This document shows positions 1 through 9,750 of a stretch of 64,000 bases of DNA, piece after piece. The position numbers and the translations under genes were made by a program. The stretch is taken from assembly GCF_014203835.1 (NCBI RefSeq), contig NZ_JACHJW010000001.1:2170001-2234000 (forward strand), written 5' to 3'. The notes under the pieces are model-generated. The model saw only the letters and a list, made by a program, of their open reading frames with translations. It made no database searches and had not been told where the DNA came from. Origin of the DNA: Micromonospora polyrhachis. GTDB taxonomy: Bacteria; Actinomycetota; Actinomycetes; Mycobacteriales; Micromonosporaceae. Every line of letters begins with the position of its first letter. Position 1 is the stretch's first letter.

Positions 1-2696
1 ACACCGGCCCGCACCGGATCACCGGCGGGCAGTTCGGCATAGGCCCACTGTGCCCCCATGGCAAGGGTCCTGAGCAGGTTCCCGAATCGCCAGGCAGCCG
101 TGCCCCCTTCGTCATCGGTGACCTTGTAGCCGTACTCCCCCTTCTCGATCCAGGTGTCCAGGTTGGTGGTGAGGGACGAAATGGCGTACGGCTCCGCGAG
201 CATCACACACAGCTCGGCGGTGGACTCGACCGTGGGCAGTTTCGTCGCCGCTGCCAGGGTCGCCTCGGGCACGCTGACCCTGCGGCCAACCATGGAATTC
301 CACCGCTGCGCCACCCGCTCGGCCACCGCGCACATCCCACCCGGCTCCCACAGCTCGGCCGGGTCGGCGGGCAGCACATCGGCGAGCAGGTCAAGCCTCT
401 GCTCGGGGCGGAGCATCCCAAGTTCCTGCCGGCCGGCTTCCGCCTCGGCGGTCTTCAACCGGAGAATCTTCCGTTCCGTCTCGTCCAGGAACGGCGGACT
501 GTAGGAGCCGGTACCGGGAATGCCGGCGAGGATGAGCCCGGCGGCGGGGCGACTCAACCCCGTACGCTCGGCGAGGACACCGACCGCCGCGACGTCGTAC
601 GGCACCGGCCCACGCTCCCGGACGAGGGTGATGATGCGGCACAGCGTATCCGCACTGCCCCAGCCGCCGCGAGGGGCGTCCGCCACCTCGACCACAGTTC
701 CCAGCGCTGGCGGATCGCCGGCACCGGTCCGCAGTTCGACGAATCGCCGCCGGTCCCTGGTGACCCAGCCGAGCGCGGCCGCAGCCCCGTACTTCCCTTG
801 GACGAACAGCGGCCCGGTCTGCTCGGTCTCCACCACACCCATCCGCAGCGACGCCTCCGGGTCGGCGAAGGGCGTCTGTGCCCAGACCTCCAACAGGGCC
901 AGCAGTCGGGCCCGACGCTCGTCCCGGGTGGAGGCGGCCACGGCCCGTAGGGCGACACCACCGATCCGGCCGATCAGTGACACCCAGTAGTCGGTGACCG
1001 GCAGCCCGCGCTCGGCTTCGGCGGCGAACCGGTCCGGGGTCACGACACCGGTGAGGAAACCGCCGACGAGTTGGATCCCGCGTAGCGATCCACCGTCGCG
1101 CTGCGCCGTCCAACGTTCGGCCAGCCCGTACAGCGCCCCGGTCACTTTGGCATCGTCCAGGGGATGCCTGGCATCGTCCAGGGGAAGCCGGGCAGCATCC
1201 AGGGGAAGCCGGGCCGTCTCCTCCACCGGCGCCGTCCCGGCCGACGCTGGCTCGGCCCCGGCCTCAGCCGCCTGGTCAGCCCCAGCCGCCTGGTCAGCCC
1301 CAGCCGCCTGGTCCGCCCCAGCCGCCTGGTCCGCCCCAGCCGGTTGGCCCAGCCGGCGCAACGCGGGAACTCGTTCCAGGTCGCCCTTGTTCCAGTGCCG
1401 GTCCAGTTTGCTCCGCAGCAGCGTCGCGAACACCGGGTCGGCCACCAGTGCTGGAATGTCCTCTTCTGGGTCCCGGTCGAACATCCAGACGTGGAAGGCG
1501 AGCCCGGCGTCCGCCGCCGGTGCCGCCACCGGTACGCCCTTCGCGAGGCAGGTTTCCAGCACCCGTACGTCGATCGCGCGTTCCCAGTAGGCGGCGCCGT
1601 CAAGCCGTACGGGAATGGCGTCTGCGACGAGCCGGGCGCTCAGTGCAGCGATGAGCCATCCGAACTGGCGCGGCAGCGTCCGGTGCACGCGGTCCCGGGA
1701 AACCCGCCGCGCGTGGATGACGGCCCGGCTGAGCCAACGTGCCGCGGTCTGGGCCGGCGCGACTGGAGCGACGCTCTCCTGCACGGCTGTCTCGTGTTGA
1801 GTGGACGATACGTGCGTCAGGAGGTCGAGCGCGCCGCTCTCGTTGAGCAGCTCAAACCACCAGCCGTCGATACCGTCGGCCACGGGGAACACCTCGAGCA
1901 GCCGACGCTGGATCTGCGTCGAGCCCTTGGCCAACGCAATGAGCGCCGGCCGCCACGCCTTCCACACCGCCGTCGGTGACTCACGGATTGCGGGCAACGG
2001 CAGCAGCCGTTCGATGAGATGTTTCTGCTCGACATCGACGTCCCGGCCAGCCGCGCGTGCCGCCGCCGTGAGCTGTCGCGGCAGTTCCGGCCAGGGCGAC
2101 TGGCCATGCTGGGTACGCAGCTCGGCGAACTCGATCAGTGCGGCAAGCGCGGGTTGGGGCGCGTACCGGTCACGCAGCGCGGCCCCGAACCGGCCGGCCA
2201 CCTTGGCACTGATCGCCCCCGCTGCGGCGAACTCCCGATGGGCCGCCAGCCAACTGTCGCCGTCGACCGGAAGGCTGTGCGTCTCCTCGGCATCCCGGGC
2301 CCGGCTGAACGCCATCGCCGCCCGTTTGGTGTCCCGCCTGATGAGCTGCCGGCCGGCATGTTCCCAGAAGACCGGCAGGTGCCCCACCGGCAACCGGCGG
2401 GCCTCCCATTCGTACGTGCCCATCGCGTCGTGGGGGGCCTTACCGGCGGCTCGCTTCAAGTGGTCGACCACCGCGAGGGCCGCCTCGGCGTTGTTCGGAT
2501 CGGCGATGAGTGCCCAGGCGGGATACGTCCGGCAGGCCAGCACCTGCGCGGGAATCGGATCACACTCCCTACCCGTCGCATCGCGACAGGTCAGCCCCGT
2601 TCCGGTCAGGCTGAGTTCGTATCCGTCGCCGGCCGAAACCCAGACGGCCTCGCTGCTGCTCCGCATGGCCGGCATGATGGCAAACCAGGCTGACAT
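1..2696 (-). CDS. Large protein of unknown function, 3' end beyond the window
   Basis: One minus-strand frame is open from an ATG at 2696 to the window edge, at least 898 codons; I read every line of this frame and found no stop. Third positions are strongly G/C, as in neighbouring genes. I see no signal peptide, no membrane span and no catalytic motif I can name. A low-complexity stretch near residues 454-515 holds about four AGADQ-type units followed by three LPLDxAR-type units, and probably links two folded halves. The ATG follows GGAGA with almost no spacing; a GTG at 2711 is an alternative start. Very large actinobacterial proteins of the DUF4132/MolR-like kind came to mind, but that is a guess. 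It is divergent from the next gene. Confidence 0.8.
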   Translation of the reverse strand, partial: MSAWFAIMPAMRSSSEAVWVSAGDGYELSLTGTGLTCRDATGRECDPIPAQVLACRTYPAWALIADPNNAEAALAVVDHLKRAAGKAPHDAMGTYEWEARRLPVGHLPVFWEHAGRQLIRRDTKRAAMAFSRARDAEETHSLPVDGDSWLAAHREFAAAGAISAKVAGRFGAALRDRYAPQPALAALIEFAELRTQHGQSPWPELPRQLTAAARAAGRDVDVEQKHLIERLLPLPAIRESPTAVWKAWRPALIALAKGSTQIQRRLLEVFPVADGIDGWWFELLNESGALDLLTHVSSTQHETAVQESVAPVAPAQTAARWLSRAVIHARRVSRDRVHRTLPRQFGWLIAALSARLVADAIPVRLDGAAYWERAIDVRVLETCLAKGVPVAAPAADAGLAFHVWMFDRDPEEDIPALVADPVFATLLRSKLDRHWNKGDLERVPALRRLGQPAGADQAAGADQAAGADQAAGADQAAEAGAEPASAGTAPVEETARLPLDAARLPLDDARHPLDDAKVTGALYGLAERWTAQRDGGSLRGIQLVGGFLTGVVTPDRFAAEAERGLPVTDYWVSLIGRIGGVALRAVAASTRDERRARLLALLEVWAQTPFADPEASLRMGVVETEQTGPLFVQGKYGAAAALGWVTRDRRRFVELRTGAGDPPALGTVVEVADAPRGGWGSADTLCRIITLVRERGPVPYDVAAVGVLAERTGLSRPAAGLILAGIPGTGSYSPPFLDETERKILRLKTAEAEAGRQELGMLRPEQRLDLLADVLPADPAELWEPGGMCAVAERVAQRWNSMVGRRVSVPEATLAAATKLPTVESTAELCVMLAEPYAISSLTTNLDTWIEKGEYGYKVTDDEGGTAAWRFGNLLRTLAMGAQWAYAELPAGDPVRAG

Positions 2697-2808
2697 TCTC
2701 CGATGTGCCACATGACGATGCGGCGTGACTTCGGGGCCGCCACGGCTTCGGAGGTAGCACGAGTTCTTCGGGGCAGCGCGCAACGTTCCGTGACGGCAGG
2801 CTGTCGGA

Positions 2809-3720
2809 ATGTCACGACCACCGCGCATTCCCAGAGAGTTGGCATTCCTCCCGTTCTCCGGCAGTCAGGCGGTCGTCGCCGGCCTGGTCACGTGGCGAAT
2901 GCTTCGCGGCCCGTCCTGGCGTCGCATGTTGCCCGACATCTACGTCCACATTGACGGCTACCGCGAGGACGACCATCGGATGTGGTGCGACGCCGTCGCC
3001 CTGACCCTGCCGAGGGGTGCCGCCATCAGTGACCTCAGCGCGGCGTTTCTGTGGGGTATCGACCTCCTGCCGCGCGAGAGCCCGGTCTTCATCACGCTTC
3101 CGGGTACGGCCCGCCGACGCTCCAGCCCTCGCGTGTCGGTCAACCAACGGTCCCTACTGGTTGAGGAGATCACCCGGTTCGCCGGGCTACCGGTCACCAC
3201 CGGTCTCCGCACCACGTTCGACCTCGGGCGGCAGCTGCCCCGGACGGACGCCTTGGTCGCGGTGGACGCGCTGCTGCATCGGCGGGTGGTCAAGCTCCCA
3301 GATTTGGCCGGTTACCTGGACGCGCACAGCGGCTGGCCCGGCACCGCCCAACTGCGCGAGGTGGTCACGCTGGCCGAGCCACTGAGCGAGTCCCCGATGG
3401 AGACCCGGCTCCGGCTCATCCTGCACGACGCCGGCCTGCCACCTCTGACCGCGCAGCACGACGTCCATGGTGTTCATCCGCAGCGCGGACGTATCTTTCT
3501 CGGCCGTGTCGACCTGGCCTATCCCCGGTGGCGGATCGCTCTCGAGTACGAGGGCGACCACCACCGGGAACGCGCACACTTCCAGCGCGATGTCGCGCGA
3601 CTCAACGCTCTACGGGCGGCGGGCTGGCTGGTGCTGCGTTTCACGGCGGACGACGTACTACGGCATCCTGCCCGAATTGTCCACCTGGTGACTGGCGCGA
3701 TTCTCGAACGCCACCGTTGA
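2809..3720 (+). CDS. AbiEi-like / DUF559 endonuclease-fold protein
   Basis: A 303-residue protein. The N-terminal half resembles the AbiEi-type proteins common in actinobacteria (a promoter-binding-like region with RMLPDIYVHI and ISDLSAAFLWGIDLLP). The C-terminal part (about residues 190-303) looks like the DUF559/Vsr restriction-endonuclease fold: ETRLRLILHDAGLP, then GRVDLAYPRWRIALEYEGDHH with acidic D and E metal-ligand candidates, then a Lys-less RDVARLNALRAAGWLVLRF core. Many such genes occur alone in these genomes and no cognate AbiEii toxin lies beside it, so a toxin-antitoxin role is not supported here. No Shine-Dalgarno precedes the ATG, so translation may be leaderless. Family call is from memory of conserved blocks. 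Confidence 0.75.
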   Translation: MSRPPRIPRELAFLPFSGSQAVVAGLVTWRMLRGPSWRRMLPDIYVHIDGYREDDHRMWCDAVALTLPRGAAISDLSAAFLWGIDLLPRESPVFITLPGTARRRSSPRVSVNQRSLLVEEITRFAGLPVTTGLRTTFDLGRQLPRTDALVAVDALLHRRVVKLPDLAGYLDAHSGWPGTAQLREVVTLAEPLSESPMETRLRLILHDAGLPPLTAQHDVHGVHPQRGRIFLGRVDLAYPRWRIALEYEGDHHRERAHFQRDVARLNALRAAGWLVLRFTADDVLRHPARIVHLVTGAILERHR

Positions 3721-3737
3721 TCATGGGGCAGCCGAAG

Positions 3738-3796
3738 GTGATCAGGACTCCATGGACCTTATCCACCGGTCGTAACGTCCATGGGGCCCTGATCAC
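3738..3796. terminator. Bidirectional terminator hairpin
   Basis: TGATCAGG and CCATGGAC on the left pair with GTCCATGG and CCTGATCA on the right around a 19-base loop, between two convergent genes. There is no T-run. Just downstream (about 3820-3860) a 13-base unit resembling CAGGCCGGCGCAA is repeated three times up to the end of the next gene. Confidence 0.6.
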
Positions 3797-3862
3797 GAGC
3801 TGTCCGGACGGCAGCAGGCCGGCGCAACAGGCCGGCGCAACAGGCCGGCGCAGCAGGCTGGC

Positions 3863-4903
3863 TCAGTAGCGGACGGAGATGCGCCGGCTCACCGCGTCGA
3901 CCCGGGCGGTGCCGCCGTAAGGGACGATCAACTGCGGGTCGGTGTGCCCGATGTCGAGGTCGAACACGACCACGGCATCCGGGGCGTACTCGGCGAGGGC
4001 GCGCAGTACGGCGGCGCGCTGCGCCTCGGCGTACTCCTGCTTCTGCTCCTGGGTGTGGGGTTTCGCGAAGTCCCAGGCCTTCGCGCGACCGACCAGTACG
4101 GCCGGGAAGCCGGCGAGCAGGCCGCGCTCCCCCAGGTTGCGCAGGATGCGGTAGACCTCGACATCGGAGGGCAACTCCTCGGAGGTCTCCATCAGGAAGA
4201 CCGAGCCGGCGTACGACTCGCTCGGGCCGACCCGACCGGCCTGGAGGATCCCGGAGAGGATCTCCAGGTTGCCACCCCAGATCGGCCCCTCGACGATGCG
4301 GGCCGGGCCATGCCAGCTCCAGCCGGTGCCGGGAAACATGGTCAACGGCCGGTCCAGGCCCGCCGGGTCCTGCCAGTCGCCCGGTTCGTCTCCCCACTCG
4401 GTAGCCGGCGCGAGGTCGTACCAGTCGGCGGTGAACAGGGCGGCGCGCAGCGAGTCGAGGCTGGCCGGGTGCATGGCGACGGGGCGGCCGAGGTGCACCA
4501 GTACAGAACCACCGTGGTAGCCGACGATGCCGAGGCCGTACAGGTGGTGGAGCAAATTGGTGTTGTCCGAGTAGCCGAAGAACGGCTTGGGGTTGGCTCG
4601 CAGGATCTCGTCGTCCAGGTACGGGACGACGGTGAGCTGGTCGTCGCCACCGATGGTGGCCAGCACCGCCGTGATCGTCGGATCGGCGAAGGCCGCGGTC
4701 AGGTCCCGGGCCCGGTCGCGCGGGTCGGCCTGCCACTGCCGGGTGGTCGGATATTCCACCGGCACCAGGCCGAGTTCGTCGCGGAGCCGGCGCAGGCCCA
4801 GCTCGTGGACGTGCGGGAAGATCGCCGGCAGCGCGGTGGACGGGGACACGACGGCGACCTGATCCCCCGGCTGCGGCTTCGCTGGATACCTCAGCTCTTG
4901 CAT
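3863..4903 (-). CDS. S66 family LD-carboxypeptidase (LdcA/MccF-like)
   Basis: A 346-residue protein with the S66 layout. The N-terminal KPQPGDQVAVVSPS strand opens the fold. The nucleophile elbow is FFGYSDNTNLLHH (Ser near residue 111), with IWGGNLEIL and DIGHTDPQLIVPYGG (His about 320) supplying the expected Glu and His of the Ser-Glu-His triad. Family members cleave L,D or amide bonds: muropeptide tetrapeptides (LdcA) or microcin C7-like aminoacyl nucleotides (MccF). No signal peptide is visible, so it should act in the cytoplasm, in murein recycling or self-protection; the sequence does not separate these roles. It is a single-gene unit, divergent from ppc. Confidence 0.88.
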   Translation of the reverse strand: MQELRYPAKPQPGDQVAVVSPSTALPAIFPHVHELGLRRLRDELGLVPVEYPTTRQWQADPRDRARDLTAAFADPTITAVLATIGGDDQLTVVPYLDDEILRANPKPFFGYSDNTNLLHHLYGLGIVGYHGGSVLVHLGRPVAMHPASLDSLRAALFTADWYDLAPATEWGDEPGDWQDPAGLDRPLTMFPGTGWSWHGPARIVEGPIWGGNLEILSGILQAGRVGPSESYAGSVFLMETSEELPSDVEVYRILRNLGERGLLAGFPAVLVGRAKAWDFAKPHTQEQKQEYAEAQRAAVLRALAEYAPDAVVVFDLDIGHTDPQLIVPYGGTARVDAVSRRISVRY

Positions 4904-4993
4904 GCTGAGACGCTATCGCCCGGACCAAACGATTAAATCTCTCATAAGCTGACAGAGCGACCAGCGCGGATCATCCCCGCCCGGCTGAGGTGT

Positions 4994-5045
4994 AAGGAAG
5001 GGCCCCTTCCTATCGTTTTTTGTATAGGAAGGGGCCCTTCCTAAC
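4994..5045. repeat. Dispersed hairpin element, copy 1
   Basis: A perfect 19-base inverted repeat: AGGAAGGGCCCCTTCCTAT at 4995-5013 pairs with 5024-5042 around a 10-base T-rich loop. Each arm is itself nearly palindromic. It lies between the divergent S66 and ppc genes, so here it is not a simple 3' terminator. It is the best preserved of six copies in the window (others near 7960, 25821, 43288, 60306 and 63819) and ends in the shared CCTAAC tail. Confidence 0.9.
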
Positions 5046-5116
5046 ACCCGGGCCCACGCGGATACGATCCAGCCAGTCGGACAGCGCTGTCCTTCGCACT
5101 TTTGGGTAAGGAGCGC

Positions 5117-7906
5117 ATGGTGACCGACCTGCATGATCCCAATGGACCCGACGCCGCTCTCCGGGCCGACATCCGCCGGCTCGGCACCCTGCTCGGGCAG
5201 ACCCTCGCCCGCCAGGAGGGGCCCCCGCTGCTCGACCTCGTCGAGGAGATCCGGGCCCTGGTCCGTTCCGACGCCGAAGCCGCCGCCACCCGGCTCGCCG
5301 GGATGGACGTCACCACGGGCACCAAACTGGCACGGGCCTTCTCCACCTACTTCCACCTGGCCAACATCACCGAGCAGGTCCACCGGTCCCGTGACCTGCG
5401 CCGGCAGCGCGCCGCCCAGGGCGGCTGGCTGGACCAGGCGGCTCGGCTGATCGCCGAGCGTGGCGTACCGCCCGAGGAGATCGCGGCAGCGGCCCGACGG
5501 CTGGCCGTACGGCCGGTCTTCACCGCCCACCCCACCGAGGCGGCCCGCCGCTCGATCCTGTCGAAGCTGCGTGCGGTCGCCGACGAACTGGACGCCGAGA
5601 CGGCCAACGCGGTGCTCTACGGGGCCAGCGACGAGGGGCCCACCAACCGGCGGCTGGCCGAACTGCTCGACCTGCTGTGGCAGACCGACGAACTGCGGTT
5701 GGACCGGCCCGACCCGACCGACGAGGCGCGCAACGCGATCTTCTACCTGCGCGACCTGTACGCCGCCGCCGCCCCGCAGGTGCTCGACGATCTCGCCGAC
5801 ACGCTGCGTCGGCTGGGGGTGGAGACCTCCCCCACCGCCCGCCCGTTGACCTTCGGCACCTGGATCGGCGGCGACCGGGACGGCAACCCGTTCGTCACCC
5901 CGCTGGTAACCCGGGACGTCCTGCTCATCCAGTACGAGCACGGCATCCAGGCGACCGAGGCGGCGTTGGAGGGACTGATCACCGAGATCTCGGTCTCCCG
6001 ACGGCTGCGCTCGGTGTCGCTGGATCTCTCGGCCAGCCTCGCCACCGACCTGGACGCGCTGCCCGAGGTGGCGCCCCGGTTCCGACGGGTCAACGCCGAG
6101 GAGCCGTACCGGCTCAAGGCCCGGTGCATCAAGGCGAAGCTGGCCAACACCCGGCTCCGGCTGAGCCGGGGCACTCCGCACGTGCCGGGGCGGGACTACC
6201 GGGGGTCGGCTGAGCTGATCGCCGACCTGGAGCTGATGCGCGCCTCGCTGGCCCGCAACTCCGGCCAGCTCACCGCCGTCGGCCGGCTCGCCACCGCCAT
6301 CCGTACGGTTTCCGCCTTCGGCCTGCACCTGGCGACGATGGACGTACGCGAGCACGCCGAGGCGCACCACGCGGTGCTGGCCCAGCTCTACGGGCAGGTC
6401 GGCGAGGTGACCGACTACAGCACGCTGCCCCGGGGCGAGCGCACGAAGCTGCTCGCCGAGGAGCTGGCCGGCCGCCGTCCGCTTTCTACAGTGGACACGC
6501 CGTTGACCGAGGCGGCCCGTAAGACGTTCAACGTCTTCGGCACGATCCGCGAGGCGCAGGACCGGTTCGGCAGCGAGGTGATCGAGTCGTACATCATCTC
6601 GATGACGATGGGGGCCGACGACGTACTGGCCGCCGTGGTGCTGGGCCGGGAGGCGGGCCTGGTGGACGTACACAGCGGGCGGGCGCGGATCGGCTTCGTA
6701 CCACTGCTGGAGACCCCGGCCGAGCTGAACGCCGGCGGTGAACTCCTCGACGAACTGCTCTCCCTCCCGGCGTACCGGTCGATCGTCGCCGCCCGGGGGC
6801 ACGTGCAGGAGGTGATGCTCGGCTACTCCGACTCCAACAAGGAGGCCGGGATCACCACGAGCCAGTGGTCCATCCACAAGGCGCAGCGCGCGCTGCGCGA
6901 CGTGGCGGCCCGGCACGGCGTACGGCTGCGGTTGTTCCACGGTCGCGGCGGTACGGTCGGTCGGGGCGGTGGGCCCACGCACGAGGCGATCCTGGCCCAG
7001 CCGTACGGCACGCTGGACGGCGCGATCAAGGTGACCGAGCAGGGTGAAGTCATCTCCGACAAGTACACCCTGCCGTCGCTGGCCCGGGAGAACCTGGAGC
7101 TGACCCTGGCCGCGGTGTTGCAGAGCGCCCTGCTGCACACCACTCCCCGGCAACCGGCCGAGATGCTGGAACGCTGGAACGAGACCATGGAGTTGGTCTC
7201 CGACTCGGCCTTCCGGCAGTACCGGTCGCTGGTCGAGGATCCGGACCTGCCGGCGTACTTCTGGGCGTCCACGCCGACCGAGTTGTTGGGCGCGCTCAAC
7301 ATCGGCTCCCGGCCGGCGAAGCGTCCCAACACCGGGGCCGGGCTCGGTGGCCTGCGCGCCATCCCGTGGGTGTTCGGCTGGACCCAGACCCGGCAGATCG
7401 TGCCCGGCTGGTTCGGGGTGGGCTCGGGGTTGGCCGCCGCCCGCGAGGCCGGACTGTCGGACGTACTGGCCGAGATGCACCGCAACTGGCATTTCTTCGG
7501 CACGTTCCTGTCGAACGTCGAGATGATGCTGACCAAGACCGACCTGAACATCGCCCGGCGCTACGTGGAGACACTGGTACCGGAGCCGCTGCACCCGATC
7601 TTCCACAAGATCGAGGAGGAGTACGAGCGGACGAAGAGCGAGGTACTCGCCGTCACCGCCTCCCCCGCACTGCTGGAGAACTCGCCGGTGTTGCAGCGGA
7701 CCCTCGCCGTCCGGGACACCTATCTCGAACCGTTGCACCACCTACAGGTGGCGCTGCTGCGGCAGTACCGGGACTCGGGGGCGGCCGGGCGGGCGGTCGC
7801 CACCGCCCCCGGGGGTCGGCGCGCTCCGAGCGACGGTACGGCGCTGGAGCGGGCCCTGTTGACCACGGTCAACGGCATCGCCGCCGGCATGCGCAACACC
7901 GGCTGA
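5117..7906 (+). CDS. ppc: Phosphoenolpyruvate carboxylase
   Basis: Catalyses PEP + bicarbonate to oxaloacetate + phosphate, the anaplerotic entry to the TCA cycle, in the cytoplasm. The 929-residue length is normal. Diagnostic motifs are present: VFTAHPTEA with the catalytic His near residue 138, the [11 protein letters not shown] block, the glycine-rich [14 protein letters not shown] loop near 610, [13 protein letters not shown] near 750, and the conserved C-terminal RNTG. AAGGAG at 5108-5113 is 3 bases from the ATG at 5117 and 6 from a GTG at 5120, so either codon may start; a TTG at 5102 is open but less likely. It is monocistronic, with hairpin elements on both sides. Confidence 0.97.
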   Translation: MVTDLHDPNGPDAALRADIRRLGTLLGQTLARQEGPPLLDLVEEIRALVRSDAEAAATRLAGMDVTTGTKLARAFSTYFHLANITEQVHRSRDLRRQRAAQGGWLDQAARLIAERGVPPEEIAAAARRLAVRPVFTAHPTEAARRSILSKLRAVADELDAETANAVLYGASDEGPTNRRLAELLDLLWQTDELRLDRPDPTDEARNAIFYLRDLYAAAAPQVLDDLADTLRRLGVETSPTARPLTFGTWIGGDRDGNPFVTPLVTRDVLLIQYEHGIQATEAALEGLITEISVSRRLRSVSLDLSASLATDLDALPEVAPRFRRVNAEEPYRLKARCIKAKLANTRLRLSRGTPHVPGRDYRGSAELIADLELMRASLARNSGQLTAVGRLATAIRTVSAFGLHLATMDVREHAEAHHAVLAQLYGQVGEVTDYSTLPRGERTKLLAEELAGRRPLSTVDTPLTEAARKTFNVFGTIREAQDRFGSEVIESYIISMTMGADDVLAAVVLGREAGLVDVHSGRARIGFVPLLETPAELNAGGELLDELLSLPAYRSIVAARGHVQEVMLGYSDSNKEAGITTSQWSIHKAQRALRDVAARHGVRLRLFHGRGGTVGRGGGPTHEAILAQPYGTLDGAIKVTEQGEVISDKYTLPSLARENLELTLAAVLQSALLHTTPRQPAEMLERWNETMELVSDSAFRQYRSLVEDPDLPAYFWASTPTELLGALNIGSRPAKRPNTGAGLGGLRAIPWVFGWTQTRQIVPGWFGVGSGLAAAREAGLSDVLAEMHRNWHFFGTFLSNVEMMLTKTDLNIARRYVETLVPEPLHPIFHKIEEEYERTKSEVLAVTASPALLENSPVLQRTLAVRDTYLEPLHHLQVALLRQYRDSGAAGRAVATAPGGRRAPSDGTALERALLTTVNGIAAGMRNTG

Positions 7907-7955
7907 GCCGTATTCGGCACGTGCGGCGCACCGGCTCAGCCCAACGCTCCGGGTG

Positions 7956-8006
7956 TCAGAAAGGGCCCCTTCCAAGGCGGGAAGCGACAGGAAGGGGCCC
8001 TCCCAA
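7956..8006. repeat. Dispersed hairpin element, copy 2
   Basis: AAAGGGCCCCTTCC near 7960 pairs with GGAAGGGGCCC near 7990 across a GGCGGGAAGCGACAG loop. It is the same element as at 4994, in the opposite orientation, located between the convergent ends of ppc and the ABC permease, where it could terminate both. Confidence 0.8.
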
Positions 8007-8013
8007 CAGCAAA

Positions 8014-8724
8014 TCAGCTCGTCTCGCCCGCCACGCTGAACGAACGCAGCCGGTGGATGGCCAGCACCGTGAAGCCGACCGAGAACACCACGGCCATCAC
8101 GATCGCGATCGGCGTCGAGACGGTGGTGCTGAGCAGTTCGGTCGGGGCGATCCGGTCGGCCAGCGCCACCACGTACTGCTGGATGGAGAGCACCCGGGTG
8201 CCGCTGACCAGGTTGCTCAGCAGCCCCTCCCAGATCAGCACGTAGACCAGGCCGAGCAGCACCGGCCGCCGGGTGACCAGGCTGAGCGCCAGGAACACCG
8301 CCGAGTACGCCAACGCGCCGACCGTACCCGCCACCGCCAGTCCCAGCCCGAGGCGTACCGACTCGGCGAGCACCCCGGCGACGTAGAGCGGGACGGCGGT
8401 GGTCAACGCGGTGACCCCGGTCGCCACGAGCAACTTCGGCAGCACGATCTGCCAGCGGGGCAACGGCTTGGTCAGGATGTGCACGATCGTGCCGTCGTCG
8501 ATCTCGGAGCCGAGCACGCCGGTGCCGACGACCAACGCGACGACCGGCAGCACCACGGCCAGCCCCAGGCCCAGCAGCACAGGTGGCCCCCACTCGCCGG
8601 GGTCGACGCCGAAGGATCGGGCCGTCACGGCGAGGACGATCAGCAGGGCGGGCAGGGGTAGCAGCATCAGGAACCGACGGCGGCCGAAGAGCCCACGTGC
8701 GGTGATCCACGAAACCGTCGACAT
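8014..8724 (-). CDS. ABC-2 type transporter permease
   Basis: A 236-residue integral membrane protein with about six hydrophobic segments, starting FLMLLPLPALLIVLAVTARSF and including long Leu/Val/Ala spans to the C-terminus. The cytoplasmic GSEIDDGTIVHILTKPLPRW segment is typical of ABC-2 permeases, where it precedes the coupling helix. It is the last gene of a four-gene minus-strand run; with the ATPase at 8839-9750 it probably makes an exporter. The 114-base gap upstream holds a strong GAAGGAG site before ATG 8724 and an inverted repeat (TTTGCGA / TCGCAAA, 8738-8760), so it may have extra control. Substrate unknown. Confidence 0.85.
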   Translation of the reverse strand: MSTVSWITARGLFGRRRFLMLLPLPALLIVLAVTARSFGVDPGEWGPPVLLGLGLAVVLPVVALVVGTGVLGSEIDDGTIVHILTKPLPRWQIVLPKLLVATGVTALTTAVPLYVAGVLAESVRLGLGLAVAGTVGALAYSAVFLALSLVTRRPVLLGLVYVLIWEGLLSNLVSGTRVLSIQQYVVALADRIAPTELLSTTVSTPIAIVMAVVFSVGFTVLAIHRLRSFSVAGETS

Positions 8725-8838
8725 GATTACTCCTTCGTTTGCGACTGTGGGGCTCGCAAAACCAGCTCTTCTCGCATTCCGGCTCGGTCGCGTCCCACGC
8801 GAACCGCCCCGGAACGCTCGCTCCTCGCGCGCACGGCC

Positions 8839-9750
8839 TCAGGCCTCCACCAGGTAGGAGAACACGCTCTCCAGGGACTCGTCCGAGGGCAGCAGCCGAC
8901 GCACCCGGATGCCGGACGCCAGCGCAATCTTGGGCAGGGCACGGGTGAAGCTGCCGTAGTCACCGGCCCGTACGGTCAGGCCGGTCCGGTCGATCTCGAC
9001 CCCGGTCACCGACGGCTCACCGATCAGGGCGACCGCCAACCGCCGGTCGTCGGTGGACTGCACCGCGAAGACGTGCGGCCGGTTGGTCATCAGCCGTCGG
9101 ATCGTCCGGAAGTCGCCCGACGCGGCCAGCCGGCCCGCCACGATCACCTGTACGGTGCCGGAGACCTGCTCGACCTCCTCCAGGATGTGCGAGCTGAACA
9201 GGATCGTCCGGCCCTCGCCGCCGAGCCGGTGCAGCAGGTCCATCATGTGTAGCCGCTGGCGGGGGTCCATGCCGTTGAACGGCTCGTCGAGCAACAGCAC
9301 CGCCGGGTCGTGCACCAGTGCTGCCGCGACCCGGGTGCGTTGCCGCATGCCCTTGGAGTAGGTGCCGATCTGACGGTCCTGGGCGGCGGTCATCTCGACC
9401 AGCTCGATGGCCCGTCGTGCCGCCGCCGCCGGGTCGGGCAGCTTGTGCAGCTTCGCGCTGGCCAGGACGAACTCGTACGCGGTGAGGAAGGTGTGCACCG
9501 CCTCCCGCTCGCTGACCAGACCGAGCTGACGGTAGACGGCGGGGTTGCGCCAGGTCGGGGTGCCGTCGACGGTGACGGTGCCCCGGGACGGGGCGAGGAA
9601 GCCGGCCATCATGTGCAGCAGGGTGGTCTTCCCAGCACCGTTGGGGCCGAGTAGGCCGGTCACCCCGGTGCCGAGGCTCATGGTCACGTCGTTGACGGCA
9701 ACCACGTTGCCGTACCAGCGGGAGACCGCGGTCAACTCCACATTGGTCAT
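8839..9750 (-). CDS. ABC transporter ATP-binding protein
   Basis: A 303-residue ABC ATPase of the DrrA/CcmA exporter type. The Walker A motif is GPNGAGKTT, the signature appears as YSKGMRQRTRVAAAL, Walker B is PAVLLLDEPFNGMDP, and the switch His is in ILFSSHILEEV. About 80 residues follow the nucleotide-binding domain (through ALIGEPSVTGVEIDRTGLTVRAG), as is usual for exporters with ABC-2 permeases. Its start overlaps the upstream permease stop by four bases (ATGA), so the two are translationally coupled. It should power either or both permeases of this operon. Confidence 0.93.
   Translation of the reverse strand: MTNVELTAVSRWYGNVVAVNDVTMSLGTGVTGLLGPNGAGKTTLLHMMAGFLAPSRGTVTVDGTPTWRNPAVYRQLGLVSEREAVHTFLTAYEFVLASAKLHKLPDPAAAARRAIELVEMTAAQDRQIGTYSKGMRQRTRVAAALVHDPAVLLLDEPFNGMDPRQRLHMMDLLHRLGGEGRTILFSSHILEEVEQVSGTVQVIVAGRLAASGDFRTIRRLMTNRPHVFAVQSTDDRRLAVALIGEPSVTGVEIDRTGLTVRAGDYGSFTRALPKIALASGIRVRRLLPSDESLESVFSYLVEA

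Noticed and set aside
1801-2715. A 304-codon plus-strand open frame
   Set aside because: Ser/Arg/Ala-rich antisense of the large minus-strand gene, which is open without interruption through this region.
4913-7741. A 942-codon minus-strand open frame across ppc
   Set aside because: It is the mirror of the PEP carboxylase gene: composition is Gly/Arg/Val/Leu-rich with no domain words, while the plus strand encodes every PEPC motif.
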